Below, piece after piece: positions 6,163 to 15,600 of a stretch of 23,345 nt of DNA. Location: IMG/VR virus record IMGVR_UViG_3300006929_000128, positions 1 to 23,345 of that record; one strand, given 5' to 3'. This DNA is from a virus. The stretch's first letter is position 1, and each line of letters begins with the position of its first letter. A model generated the notes under the pieces. That model saw only the letters and a program-made list of their open reading frames with translations, did no database searches and had not been told where the DNA came from. The position numbers and the translations under genes were made by a program.

Positions 6163-6384
6163 CTACTTACGGAATAAACCCACCAACACCAACAATGCGA
6201 CGAGCCCTGCGAACCCAGAATCGCCGAACTTGTTTATGATAGATGTCAGGTTACCGATAACATTTACACCAAAGATTCCACTTCCAAAGATTACTTCAGA
6301 AACAGCACCGATGGTAACAAAGGAAAGTAGAAGATGAGCTACATCATCTACCCAACCCTTGACGAGTGTTATGACTTCCTTCAT
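6163..6384 (-). CDS. Two-helix membrane peptide, holin-like (73 aa)
   Basis: This is the only gene on the minus strand. The start is ATG 6384-6382 with GGGAG about nine bases upstream. The sequence has two hydrophobic segments: VDDVAHLLLSFVTIGAVSEV plus the following FGSGIFGV, and SGFAGLVALLVLVGLFRK at the C-terminus, which ends in a positive charge. Gly-rich turns lie between them. Size, two membrane helices and short charged ends match small phage holins, which open the inner membrane at lysis, though no family is certain and a virion membrane protein or small channel is also possible. It is transcribed toward the terminator it shares with the sigma factor. A minus-strand copy of TATAAATATA (6482-6473) and a leader hairpin lie upstream. 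Confidence 0.7.
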   Translation of the reverse strand: MKEVITLVKGWVDDVAHLLLSFVTIGAVSEVIFGSGIFGVNVIGNLTSIINKFGDSGFAGLVALLVLVGLFRK

Positions 6385-6413
6385 TGGTTAATCTCCCGTT
6401 AGTTATTGTCATA

Positions 6414-6433
6414 TGTCGGTTATTTTTCCGACA
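6414..6433 (-). promoter_or_regulatory. Leader hairpin of the minus-strand holin-like gene
   Basis: TGTCGG (6414-6419) and CCGACA (6428-6433) form a perfect 6-bp stem around an eight-base AT loop. An outer partial inverted repeat (GTTATTGTC at 6402-6410 against GACAATAATAAC at 6430-6441) offers an alternative pairing. If transcription starts at the minus-strand TATAAATATA, this lies in the 5' leader about 30 nt before the start codon. It could control translation timing, or be an operator in the divergent region. Confidence 0.45.
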
Positions 6434-6472
6434 ATAATAACTATTGTATATATTTCTTAAACGATTTCAGTA

Positions 6473-6482
6473 TATATTTATA
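6473..6482. promoter_or_regulatory. Candidate late promoter element in the divergent gap (T4 late consensus on minus strand)
   Basis: The + strand reads TATATTTATA. Its complement is TATAAATATA, which contains the exact T4 late -10 consensus TATAAATA pointing toward the minus-strand gene, with about 80 nt of leader. The + strand reading is the same 9-mer found before other late units. Confidence 0.45.
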
Positions 6483-6504
6483 TACTACTATTTTTTGGGT
6501 TGCC

Positions 6505-6513
6505 TATATTTAT
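6505..6513 (+). promoter_or_regulatory. Candidate late promoter element before the structural operon
   Basis: TATATTTAT lies 24 nt before ATG 6538, with a possible ribosome site ATAGG (6526-6530) between them. The same 9-mer is found in the gaps at 17091 and 20359. It is a good candidate -10 element for the gp55-like sigma factor encoded just upstream, though it differs from the T4 consensus TATAAATA. Confidence 0.45.
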
Positions 6514-6537
6514 TAATGTAATAATATAGGTAATCTT

Positions 6538-6918
6538 ATGGCAATAGATTTCGAAGTATTCGAGGGAAAAACCCTTTCAGATGTATTCAAGGACATCTAC
6601 GATAATTCCAAACGAAATAAAGAACAATTAGAAGTCTTGATGAAAGAAGTAGTTCAGTTTATTAAAGATGGTGATACAGCTGTGCAAATCATTCCTATGT
6701 TGAAAGAGTATTTAGAAATCAATGTAAAGAATGATGAACAACTTGTTAAGTTGGCTACAGTTGTTCAAAGAATTGCAACTGCAAATAGTAAGGGTGATTC
6801 TGCAGAAGAGTTCGGATTATCTGATAAAGAAAAAGAACAGTTATTAAGAGATATAGAAGACGTTGCCAAGGGAACACAAGACATAACAGATAATATCACA
6901 ATACCGAAAGAAAATTAA
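6538..6918 (+). CDS. Helical hypothetical protein, first gene of the structural operon
   Basis: The product is 126 aa, acidic and almost entirely helical by eye, with heptad-like stretches (VFKDIYDNSKRNKEQLEVLM; LSDKEKEQLLRDIEDVAKG). No catalytic motif is present and the family is not recognised. The start has ATAGG eight bases upstream. The stop abuts the next start (TAA then ATG 6919), so it is co-expressed with the hub-like gene. Position suggests a tail or baseplate assembly factor or a small structural subunit; this is context only. Confidence 0.75.
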   Translation: MAIDFEVFEGKTLSDVFKDIYDNSKRNKEQLEVLMKEVVQFIKDGDTAVQIIPMLKEYLEINVKNDEQLVKLATVVQRIATANSKGDSAEEFGLSDKEKEQLLRDIEDVAKGTQDITDNITIPKEN

Positions 6919-8178
6919 ATGGCGTTTATTAATAGGAAAGATGACAATATACTTCCTTCCAAAAAAATTATTTTTACTGCGTCACAGCTTAGAGATTATT
7001 TAAAACAAGTAGAACAAGATATTAAGTTTTACGAGTTAGAAATGGCTGAAGTTGTTGAGGTTCATTTGGATGAAAATAAATCTTCATTTCCAAAAACGTC
7101 TGAAGGAAACCCAAACTATGCTTATATGGGTGGAATCTTAGCAAGATTTATAACAAGTGAACATGGAAAGCCAGTTGATTACTTAGAAGATTGTAAACCA
7201 TTAAATCCTAATATTATGACCTATCCTCTTGTTGGTGAAATTGTTTATCTTACACAACTTCCAGGCACGATAGGTAATAAAAGTAGATTTTACTTTAGTC
7301 CATTTAATATTACTGGAAGTCCTTCTCGAAATTTAAAACCAAACATTAGTATTCTAAATAAAAGAAATCCTGAAAGGGTTTATCGAAGATATAAATCAGA
7401 AGACGAACATAAAGTAGTTGTCAATACCGATAGTGGTGATGACTTTCTTACTGGTTATTATCATCAACCAAAATCATATCCAAGATTAAGACCTGAAGAG
7501 GGTGATGTAATCATTGAGGGAAGATTTGGAAACACCATAAGATTGGGTGGTGATAAGGAAATGGAAGAAGAAGGAATTACCGAATCATCTAAAATAACTT
7601 TACATACAGGTTTAAAACAAGACTTTGTAAATAAAGGTGGTAAAGTACGTCCACAAAAAGAAAACTTTTTAAGAGATACATCTTCCACGATATCTATTGG
7701 GACTATGAATAAACAAAATATTTCTTTAGCATTTACACCTCAAGTAGATAATTTTGTTAAATTTCCTATGTCTGAAATATTTATTAACAGTAATCAAATT
7801 ATGTTAAATACAAAAGGAGCTGGAAATATTGGACTATTAAGTAGTGGTAATATTTCAATCGGCTCTCTTGGTCAAACCGTAATAGAATCACCTGCAAACG
7901 GAGCTATAAAAGTTGGTGGAGATGACGCTTCAGAACCAGGTGTACTTGGTAAAGAATTAAAAAAGGTACTTGATATACTTTTAAAGGCTGAGATTCAAAA
8001 GAATACTGCAACCATTGGTAAAAATACAGCAGAGATTTTAGTTAAATCAAATGCTGGAGATATACCAGGAGCAACTAAATTAACTAAAGAGAACATAAAG
8101 TTACAAGAACTAAATACGGAAATGACTGGAATGATAGCTAGTGGCCCATATTTAAGTAAAATTGTAAAAGTAAAATAA
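6919..8178 (+). CDS. 5: Baseplate hub, gp5-like without lysozyme domain
   Basis: The product is 419 aa. Residues about 40-130 look like the OB-fold of T4 gp5-type hub proteins, with AEVVEVHL, YPLVGEIVYLTQLPG and FYFSPFNI as strands. RPEEGDVIIEGRFGNTIRLGG (191-211) is a typical hub/spike strand motif. Residues 270-345 are regular short beta-strands rich in Gly, Ser and Ile (NIGLLSSGNISIGSLGQ), consistent with a spike. The last 70 residues are helical. T4 gp5 is 575 aa with a lysozyme domain between OB-fold and spike. Here that space holds no lysozyme-like catalytic region, so wall digestion would need another protein. The gene sits before gp25 and gp6, as expected of a baseplate block. Assignment rests on fold-like motifs and position, so the symbol is tentative. 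Confidence 0.6.
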   Translation: MAFINRKDDNILPSKKIIFTASQLRDYLKQVEQDIKFYELEMAEVVEVHLDENKSSFPKTSEGNPNYAYMGGILARFITSEHGKPVDYLEDCKPLNPNIMTYPLVGEIVYLTQLPGTIGNKSRFYFSPFNITGSPSRNLKPNISILNKRNPERVYRRYKSEDEHKVVVNTDSGDDFLTGYYHQPKSYPRLRPEEGDVIIEGRFGNTIRLGGDKEMEEEGITESSKITLHTGLKQDFVNKGGKVRPQKENFLRDTSSTISIGTMNKQNISLAFTPQVDNFVKFPMSEIFINSNQIMLNTKGAGNIGLLSSGNISIGSLGQTVIESPANGAIKVGGDDASEPGVLGKELKKVLDILLKAEIQKNTATIGKNTAEILVKSNAGDIPGATKLTKENIKLQELNTEMTGMIASGPYLSKIVKVK

Positions 8179-8189
8179 TAGGAGTTATT

Positions 8190-8690
8190 ATGACTAAAAA
8201 GGGACTCGTAAAAATAATACGAGAAGTAGTTAAACTAGAAGTAAAAAAAGAAGTAAGTAAGATACTTATTAGTGAACAACGCACTTCAGCGGTATCTTCA
8301 AAAAAATCTAAACCTATTGTTAGAAAAAAACCTGTAAAGAAAGAAGTACAGTATACATCTAACACAGCACTAAACGACATTTTAAATGAAACCGTTGGTG
8401 GTATTGAGGGTAATAGAACTTCTGAATTTGATGAGTATCCAACAATGGGTGGTGGAGCATTCGATTCAACACGAGCAGCTGAATTGTTAGGATACGGAGA
8501 TACTACGGGAGCTGGTAATGATAAAGAACTACAACGACAAGTTGGTGCAGTTCAAACTATGAAAGATGCTGGTGTAACTACAGATCAAGTTCCTGAAACT
8601 GTAATAAATGCTTTAACAAAAGATTATTCAGCTGTTATGAAGGCAATAGACCAGAAAAAAGGAAAAAATGGCGAATCATTTCGTCCATAG
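8190..8690 (+). CDS. Hypothetical phage structural-operon protein, 166 aa
   Basis: ATG 8190 has AGGAG seven bases upstream. The N-terminus is a strongly charged helix (IIREVVKLEVKKEVSKILISE), followed by a basic linker (SSKKSKPIVRKKPVKK) and a low-complexity middle (YPTMGGGAFDSTRAAELLGYGD). The C-terminal third is helical and ends KKGKNGESFRP. I do not recognise a family. The gene lies between the hub-like gene and gp25, so it probably belongs to the baseplate or to hub assembly. The basic linker could bind nucleic acid or tether a partner. No signal peptide or membrane segment. Confidence 0.75.
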   Translation: MTKKGLVKIIREVVKLEVKKEVSKILISEQRTSAVSSKKSKPIVRKKPVKKEVQYTSNTALNDILNETVGGIEGNRTSEFDEYPTMGGGAFDSTRAAELLGYGDTTGAGNDKELQRQVGAVQTMKDAGVTTDQVPETVINALTKDYSAVMKAIDQKKGKNGESFRP

Positions 8691-8699
8691 GAATAAATA

Positions 8700-9119
8700 A
8701 TGGCGTCAATACGAGAATTAAATGAAAACGATGATGTATTTGTTGGAATTACACTTCCACTTAAACCTGGAAGAACTGGTCATTTTCAACAATCTAAAAC
8801 TCTAAGAGAACAGGCATATAGTAATTTAAAAAATCTTATATTGACTGCCAAAGGTGAACGTTTAGGACAACCAACTTTTGGTTGTGATATTCAAACTCTA
8901 ATTTTTGAACCTATCATAGAAACTTCGGCTGATACTATTGAGGAGTCAGTTAGAGATGCGGTAAGTAATTGGTTACCATACATAACAATTCAAAATGTGT
9001 TTGTTACTTTTGAAGGTCAAGATAATAACAGAATAAGATTACAAATTGAGTATTCGGTAACCATCGATGAACCAGATTCACTCGACACAATAACATTTAA
9101 TTTTAATGTAGGAATATAA
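8700..9119 (+). CDS. 25: Baseplate wedge protein gp25-like
   Basis: The product is 139 aa, close to T4 gp25 (132 aa). The family hallmark is LKNLILTAKGERLGQPTFGCDI (residues 43-64), followed by LIFEPI, a helix ETSADTIEESVRDAVSNWLPY and then ITIQNVFV. It ends with beta strands (RLQIEYSVTI, DTITFNFNVGI). This is the GPW/gp25 fold that nucleates sheath assembly and joins the baseplate wedge to gp6. A ribosome site AGGAAT precedes ATG 8700. The stop is one base before the next start at 9121, giving the conserved gp25-gp6 gene pair. Together the pair is among the firmest evidence that the phage has a contractile tail. Confidence 0.9.
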   Translation: MASIRELNENDDVFVGITLPLKPGRTGHFQQSKTLREQAYSNLKNLILTAKGERLGQPTFGCDIQTLIFEPIIETSADTIEESVRDAVSNWLPYITIQNVFVTFEGQDNNRIRLQIEYSVTIDEPDSLDTITFNFNVGI

Positions 9120-9120
9120 G

Positions 9121-11079
9121 ATGCCAGATTATGGGACAAATAAAAAATCAATTTCTAAAGAAGTACGATACGTTGGTAGAGACTTTACTGCAATAAGACA
9201 GAATCTTATTGAGTTCGCTAAATCATATTTTCCAAACTCATACAATGACTTTAATGAAGCATCACCAGGTATGATGTTTATTGAAATGGCAGCTTATGTG
9301 GGTGATGTGTTGAATTATTATGTGGACAATCAATTTAGAGAATCTCTATTACATGCGGCAGAAGAAAAGAAAAATATTTATAAAATCGCACAATCACTTG
9401 GATATAAACCAAAAGTATCTCATCCATCAACTGCTGTTTGTGAATTCCGAGTAGAGGTTCCAGCAACCACCGATGATAATATTAATTACAAACCAGATTT
9501 AAATTATGCTCCAATCATAGATGGTAATAGTTTATTTGGTGCATCTAATGGTTCTGAATTCAGATTAATGGACGATGTAAATTTTGCAGCATCCTCTTCC
9601 CTTGATAGAACAGCTGTTCAAATTTCTAAACTGGCTGATAACGTACCAACTTATTACATTCTTACAAAATCAGGACTTGTAGAGTCTGGTAAAAGAACTT
9701 CCGAAACTTTTACATTTGGAAGTGCAGAAAAATTTAATACCATAGTTTTAAGTAATTCTAAAACTGTTGAAATTATATCTGTTACAGATTCAGATGGAAA
9801 TAAGTGGTACGAAGTTCCTTTCTTGGCACAAGATACTGTTTTTGAATCAGTATCAAACTCTTCAGATAATGATCCTGAGTTATCAACTTTTTCAAATGAC
9901 ACACCGTATTTGTTAAAGTTGATTAAGTCTTCTCGTAGATTTACTACATATGTTCGTAGTGATGGAAAAACAGAATTAAGATTTGGTGCAGGTATTAGTA
10001 ATAATCCAGATGAAGAAATTATTCCAAATCCAGATAACGTTGGTAGTTCACTTGCAACAGGTTTATCTAAACTTGATGAATCATTTGATCCAAGTAACTT
10101 TTTAAAGACACGTGCATTTGGTCTATCACCAAGTAATACTACTTTGACTGTGATTTATACTCATGGTGGTTCAGTTGACGAAAATGTTTTAAGTGGTGAA
10201 ATAAATGCAAAACGAGTTGTTAATTTTACACTTAATGAAACTGGTTTAGATTTATCTGAAGTAAACGCTACGAAGAATAGTTTAGCGATTACTAACTTAG
10301 AACCTGCTAGTGGTGGTTCTGATGGTGAGACCGATACAGAGATTAAAGAGAATGCATTAGCATATTTTAACTCACAAAATAGGGCTGTAACAAAAGAAGA
10401 TTATATTACGAGAGTGTACTCACTACCACAGAAGTTTGGAAATATAGCAAAGGCATATATAGTTCAAGATGAATCTATTTCAAATCGACAAGTTGTATCG
10501 GAAGATGGTCAGAGTACCACAACTGCAGTTTCTAAAATACCTAATCCGTTAGCTATGAATTTATATATGTTAGGTTATGATAGAAATCAAAATTTAGTTA
10601 GACTTAATAAGGCAGTAAAAGAAAATGTAAAAACTTATTTGTCACAATATAGATTGATGACTGACGCAATAAACATCCGTGATGGATATATGATTAATAT
10701 TGGAGTGAAGTTTGCAATAATCACACAACGTGGTTTTAATAAAAATGAAGTTTTATTTAATTGTGTAGAGACAATCAAAAACCACTTTGACATTAAGAAG
10801 TGGCAGTTTAATCAACCAATTATCACGAGTGATATTGCATATAAGATTTCATTAGTGGATGGTGTTGCGAGTGTTGTTCCACCAATAAATGATAATCCAC
10901 AAAAACAATTAGTATTGATAGAAAATAAATATAAATATTCAGAAGGATATTCAGGTTATGTGTATGACTTACAATCAGCAACCAAAGATGGTATTATTTA
11001 CCCATCATTAGATCCAAGTATATTTGAAGTTAAATTTCCAAACTCAGATATTGAGGGTAGAGTAGTAGGAGACATTTAA
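9121..11079 (+). CDS. 6: Baseplate wedge protein gp6-like (baseplate J family)
   Basis: The product is 652 aa, against 660 for T4 gp6. The N-terminal family region has FTAIRQNLIEFAKSYFP, then DFNEASPGMMFIEMAAYVGD and VLNYYVDNQFRESLL, all typical of baseplate J/gp6 proteins. The middle contains beta-rich segments, and about residue 400 has ASGGSDGETDTEIKENALAY followed by NRAVTKEDYITRV, another family hallmark. gp6 dimers form the inner ring of the baseplate that dilates on contraction. It follows gp25 directly and overlaps the next start by one base (TAATG), with AGGAG serving the downstream gene inside its end. Confidence 0.9.
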   Translation: MPDYGTNKKSISKEVRYVGRDFTAIRQNLIEFAKSYFPNSYNDFNEASPGMMFIEMAAYVGDVLNYYVDNQFRESLLHAAEEKKNIYKIAQSLGYKPKVSHPSTAVCEFRVEVPATTDDNINYKPDLNYAPIIDGNSLFGASNGSEFRLMDDVNFAASSSLDRTAVQISKLADNVPTYYILTKSGLVESGKRTSETFTFGSAEKFNTIVLSNSKTVEIISVTDSDGNKWYEVPFLAQDTVFESVSNSSDNDPELSTFSNDTPYLLKLIKSSRRFTTYVRSDGKTELRFGAGISNNPDEEIIPNPDNVGSSLATGLSKLDESFDPSNFLKTRAFGLSPSNTTLTVIYTHGGSVDENVLSGEINAKRVVNFTLNETGLDLSEVNATKNSLAITNLEPASGGSDGETDTEIKENALAYFNSQNRAVTKEDYITRVYSLPQKFGNIAKAYIVQDESISNRQVVSEDGQSTTTAVSKIPNPLAMNLYMLGYDRNQNLVRLNKAVKENVKTYLSQYRLMTDAINIRDGYMINIGVKFAIITQRGFNKNEVLFNCVETIKNHFDIKKWQFNQPIITSDIAYKISLVDGVASVVPPINDNPQKQLVLIENKYKYSEGYSGYVYDLQSATKDGIIYPSLDPSIFEVKFPNSDIEGRVVGDI

Positions 11080-12275
11080 TGTTTTATTTTGAATATCCAT
11101 TAGTAGATGCAACACTATATGAGGCGACACCGAGTTCTTCGATAAATACAGGTCTCGATGAAATATTAGAAGTACGAAAAGATATGAATGATAGCGGTAC
11201 TCAAATTGATGTATCAAGAATTTTAATTAAATTTAGTTACAATTATATTTCTTCGTCTGTACAAGATGGTACTATACCAAGTACTGCAAAGTATTATTTA
11301 AATCTATATGACGCAGCATCTACTGAGTTGGCAGTAGAACAAGAATTATACACTTACATTGTCAGTCAGAGTTGGGATGGTGGTACTGGTTACTATAGTA
11401 GAGATCCTATTAGAAGTGATGGTGCAAGTTGGAAGTATCGTGATAATGACACCACTAAATCTGAATGGGTAAGTGGTAGCACGACTCAAGGTGGTACTTG
11501 GTTTACTTCAAGTATAGGTGGAACTGATTCAGAATACAATGTGAGTGCATCACAAACTTTATATTATGAGACTCAAGATATTAGAATGGATATTACTGAT
11601 TTGGTAAAGTCTCATATCTATTCAAGTTCTGCATATCCTAATAATGGATTCATTGTTAAGAGACAAAATTTACCCACATCTGGAGGTGCAGTAAGTATAT
11701 TTGATCCTTCATTATCAAGTGGTTCTGCAGAGGGGGACACAACTTTTTATGGTAATCTAAAGTTTTTCTCAAGAGAAACTAATACAATCTATTCACCAAA
11801 ATTAGAAGTAGAGTGGGATGATTCAAGTTTCTCGACTGGATCAAGTTGGTTGGCACCAATTTCATCATCAGAATTAGAAAACTTGACAGTTTATTTTAAA
11901 AATTTAAGAGATGAATATAGAGAGAAGTCTAAGGCTAGAATTAGATTTGTTGGACGTGAATTATATCCTGAAAGAGGATTTTCATCAACACCTGCAGCAC
12001 TTACTGTTAAACATTTACCAAGTGGTAGTGGAGCTATGGGACATGGAACTTATTACTCTGTTAAAGATGCACACACTAATGAAACAGTAATACCATTTAG
12101 TACTGGTTCACTTGTTAGTTGTGATGGTTCTGGTAATTATTTTAATGTTTGGTTTGATGGGTTCCAACCCGAAAGACACTATAGATTTTTAATTCAAGTC
12201 ATAAGTGGTAGTGGTGCTGACCAACAAAAACTGATATATGATGATGGATATGAATTTAAAGTTGTGAGGTCGTAA
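11079..12275 (+). CDS. Tail/baseplate structural protein, beta-rich, family uncertain
   Basis: The product is 398 aa and is translationally coupled to gp6 (TAATG). The N-terminal 270 residues look like a DNRLRE-type beta-sandwich: sequential strands with phrases such as SRILIKFSY, AKYYLNLYDA, YIVSQSWDGGTGYY, RMDITDLVKSHI, GFIVKR and SPKLEVEWDD. Residues about 275-398 form a second domain beginning SELENLTVYFKNLRDEYREKSKARIRF, with RFVGRELYPERGF and ending IYDDGYEFKVV. Position after gp6 suggests a gp7/gp8-type peripheral wedge or tail attachment protein. I cannot choose between these from sequence. It stops by overlapping the next start by one base. Confidence 0.7.
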   Translation: MFYFEYPLVDATLYEATPSSSINTGLDEILEVRKDMNDSGTQIDVSRILIKFSYNYISSSVQDGTIPSTAKYYLNLYDAASTELAVEQELYTYIVSQSWDGGTGYYSRDPIRSDGASWKYRDNDTTKSEWVSGSTTQGGTWFTSSIGGTDSEYNVSASQTLYYETQDIRMDITDLVKSHIYSSSAYPNNGFIVKRQNLPTSGGAVSIFDPSLSSGSAEGDTTFYGNLKFFSRETNTIYSPKLEVEWDDSSFSTGSSWLAPISSSELENLTVYFKNLRDEYREKSKARIRFVGRELYPERGFSSTPAALTVKHLPSGSGAMGHGTYYSVKDAHTNETVIPFSTGSLVSCDGSGNYFNVWFDGFQPERHYRFLIQVISGSGADQQKLIYDDGYEFKVVRS

Positions 12276-12694
12276 TGGCTACTAATTATTTGAGTGCATC
12301 ACTTTTGTCTGACACATATGGGACTATGTTGACAGCAGACGACAGAGAAAACGAACGACAGATATTATATGCTTTTGAAAATGCAAGAGTTAGTGGTTCA
12401 CAAATAACTCCTGAAAATCTATTACGAGATGATAATGGATTACTACTGAGTTTTTCTGATTCGGAAAACAATGCAACAGAATATTACTGGCAACTTAAAA
12501 GAATACCTAACACAAAACCAAAAATAGTATCGGGAAATATTAATTCTATACTAAAAGAAAAAAGGGTATTTTCAGAATTTCAAAAAAGTGAACCAACTCC
12601 TGAACCATCAACATTATCTGATTTAGAAAAAACATTACAAGAAAAAATAAAATTATACGAAGAGTTAATAGCAGACGCACAAGGGGAAGATTAA
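12275..12694 (+). CDS. Hypothetical baseplate-operon protein, 139 aa
   Basis: ATG 12275 overlaps the previous stop and is preceded by GAGGT. The N-terminal half (SASLLSDTYGTMLTADDREN) and the middle (FENARVSGSQITPENLLRDD, EYYWQLKRIP) look globular. The C-terminal 45 residues are a Pro-rich hinge (EPTPEPS) followed by a helix (DLEKTLQEKIKLYEELIADA). No family is recognised. Sandwiched between two tail structural genes in a closed operon, it is likely a small wedge or connector component. Confidence 0.75.
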   Translation: MATNYLSASLLSDTYGTMLTADDRENERQILYAFENARVSGSQITPENLLRDDNGLLLSFSDSENNATEYYWQLKRIPNTKPKIVSGNINSILKEKRVFSEFQKSEPTPEPSTLSDLEKTLQEKIKLYEELIADAQGED

Positions 12695-12695
12695 A

Positions 12696-15600
12696 ATGCC
12701 TGACGTAAAGGGATTATCAGACGGAGATAAATCGTTATTAAAATCATCACAAACAACTAAAAGTAATTTTGGTAAAGGTGCTGATTATGCGAGAATATAC
12801 GTATATGATTACAAAGATGAATCATTAGTAACCACTTTTGATGCACCCTCTTCCGCGTTTCGTTTTGAAGGTAGTTCTATAGATATAAACATCGGTCAAC
12901 ATTTACGAAGTAATGGTATTACTGACGGTGAGTATCGTGTGGTTTATTATTTTTACAGAGCATTGGCTGGTAGTGATGGGACTATTACAGAACGAGGTAT
13001 TACATATCCAAACAAATATTTTCTTTCAAGTATATCTAAGGATAGAACTGAAGTAGAAATAAGACCAAGTTCAGCAATTAATTTATTTGGATATCAAAAT
13101 GGATTAGGTGCAGTAAATGGATTTAAATTATTTCAAAATGTTCCTAATGTAAATGCTCAATGGACGTTTTCAAATCCAGATCAAAATGAAGGTCAAATCT
13201 TATCTTTAGCAATCGCAGATAATGAACCTGGATTTACAAAAGATATGACAAATGGAACGATAACCATTCCTAAAGTTTACGAAGTAGAGGAAGTTATTCT
13301 ACCACCAGAATTAACTGCAGATCCTAATTTTGATAAAGACTTAATTTCATATTCGGAAAACCCTACAGATATCCCACCAGTTGAGCAAGGTGGAGCTCCA
13401 CCTCAACCAGCATCTCCATACCTACATAGTGACGGAAAAAAATATATTTGGACAAGATTTAATGAACCATTGTCAAGTGAAAAAGGTACTTCAGAGTATA
13501 GTAATCCTAATATTGTAGCACCATTTTATGGATGGAAAGAAGATGAAACATATGTTTCTTCAACAAAGACAATACGTACAAAAAGGGATTTTGTTGCCAC
13601 TATAAGAAAGGTATTGGGTAAAACTCAATTACTACTGAGTAAAGATTGGCAACAAGGTAAAGAAGAAATTGAAAGTGAATCTACTGGTGAATTTCCTAAA
13701 GTAACAAACTCATGGTCTTCAAAAGTTTCATATAAAAATGGATACATAACATATTCAGAAAATAGAGTTGACGATTTAACCACCTATTTGATGGTTGAGG
13801 ATGAGGCATACTTAATCACAAATGAGTTTACAGATTCTCAAGGATTTATTGGAATAAAACTCTATGAACCATTATCAGATAATATTGAAGATTCTTCTTT
13901 AGGTTATTTTGTAAATGAAGTTTTAGAATCAGTTGAAGATAATATAAAATTAGTTCCGTTCGATAGAAATTTAGATTTAGAAAATTCTACATTTTTACGA
14001 TTACCCAATTTGGGTTCTACTGATTCACCTATAGAATTTAGAGGGACTAATTTTAAAAACTATAATACTTTAGTCGGAAGTAATACTGATGTAATACAAG
14101 ATATTGAAGATAAATTAGTCTCTGGTAGTTTGTTAGATGTTAAGGTAAATGTCGATTATCAAAAGAGAACTACTGAATTACAAGATTACAATGACAATGG
14201 ATTTGGTAATTTTATTAACTTTAGTTCTGCTAAAGAAAGATTGAAAAATTTTAAATATAAGTTAGGACTTATAGAATTTTACACTATGAGTCAAAGTCAG
14301 TTTACTAATGTTTCAAGTTCAACCGAAAAACAAGAGTTTTATGAAACTAAAATTGACCAAGTAAAAAATAGTTTTGACCACTATGAAAGTTTTCTTTATA
14401 ATGAATCTTCATCATATGTATCAAGTTCTGCAGGTCAATTCCATGACACAAGTTGGCCAAAAGAAAATAGTACAAGTCCTTATACATTAGTACCATCAAC
14501 TGGTTCTGTAGCCGTTACGTGGTATGATAATATGATTGAAAGTGCATCCTTGTATGATACGATGAATGATAATAGGTTAGTAAATAATTTGCCAGGTCAT
14601 ATAAAGTTTGATGGAGAGGGTAATACCTTTATAGAGTTTGTTGATATGATAGGTCAACAATTTGATGAAACGTGGTTATACTTAAAACATTTTACTGACA
14701 TCAATGATAGACAGGCTAAGTTTTCAGAAGGAATTTCTAAAGATATTGTAAAACACGTAGCAAAGGCATCTGGTTTAGAAGTTGTTAATGGAAATGATTT
14801 ATTAAATCTTTCAGAATATTTGTTAGGTAAAAACATAGATGATGGTTCACAAACTTATGAAAAGGCACAAGAAGAAGTAACAGAAGAAATATGGAAACGA
14901 ATACTTGCTAACTTACCTTACTTACAAAGAACAAAAGGTACGACTCGTGCTCTAAAGGGATTATTAAATTGTTATGGTATTCCGAGCACTATATTACGTG
15001 TGAGGGAATTTGGTGGGCCAGATTACAACGATAGAGTCAGTACGGATTTACAACGAAGGTTCACATATGCATTAGATTTCAAAGGTAGTCAGTATATAGA
15101 ACATCAATGGACTACCGATAATTTAAGCGGAAAAGTACCAGAAACAATTGAGTTTAGATTTAGAACACCAAAAAGACAGAACCAAACTATAATACAAAAA
15201 GGAAATGAATGGGCAATATCACTTCTCGATGGTGGTGTTACTAATAAAGGAAAGTTGAAGTTTCAATTAAGTGGTTCGAGTGATAAATTTTTTATAACAT
15301 CATCAACACAACAATTCTATAATGATGAGATGTGGAGTGTGATGTTAACAAGACGAAGTGCGAGTGGTGCTGATTTATCTGATGATAATGTATCACGTGA
15401 TGTTACTTATGAATTAGTTACAAAACAATATGATGCTACAAGATTGAAAATAAATTATGAAACAAGTTCAAGTTTTTCAACGAGTTCTATAGATTTAAAT
15501 GGTGCGTTTACTTCTAGCACAGCTGTATACATTGGTGGAAAAGGAACTACATTTGATGGGAATAACTTTAGTGGTTCAATCATGGAATATAGATTGTGGA

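Noticed and set aside
10930-10937. TATAAATA inside the gp6-like gene
   Set aside because: It falls in the coding sequence for Lys-Tyr-Lys-Tyr, about 140 bases before the next gene, in a translationally coupled operon. AT-rich coding makes it likely by chance.
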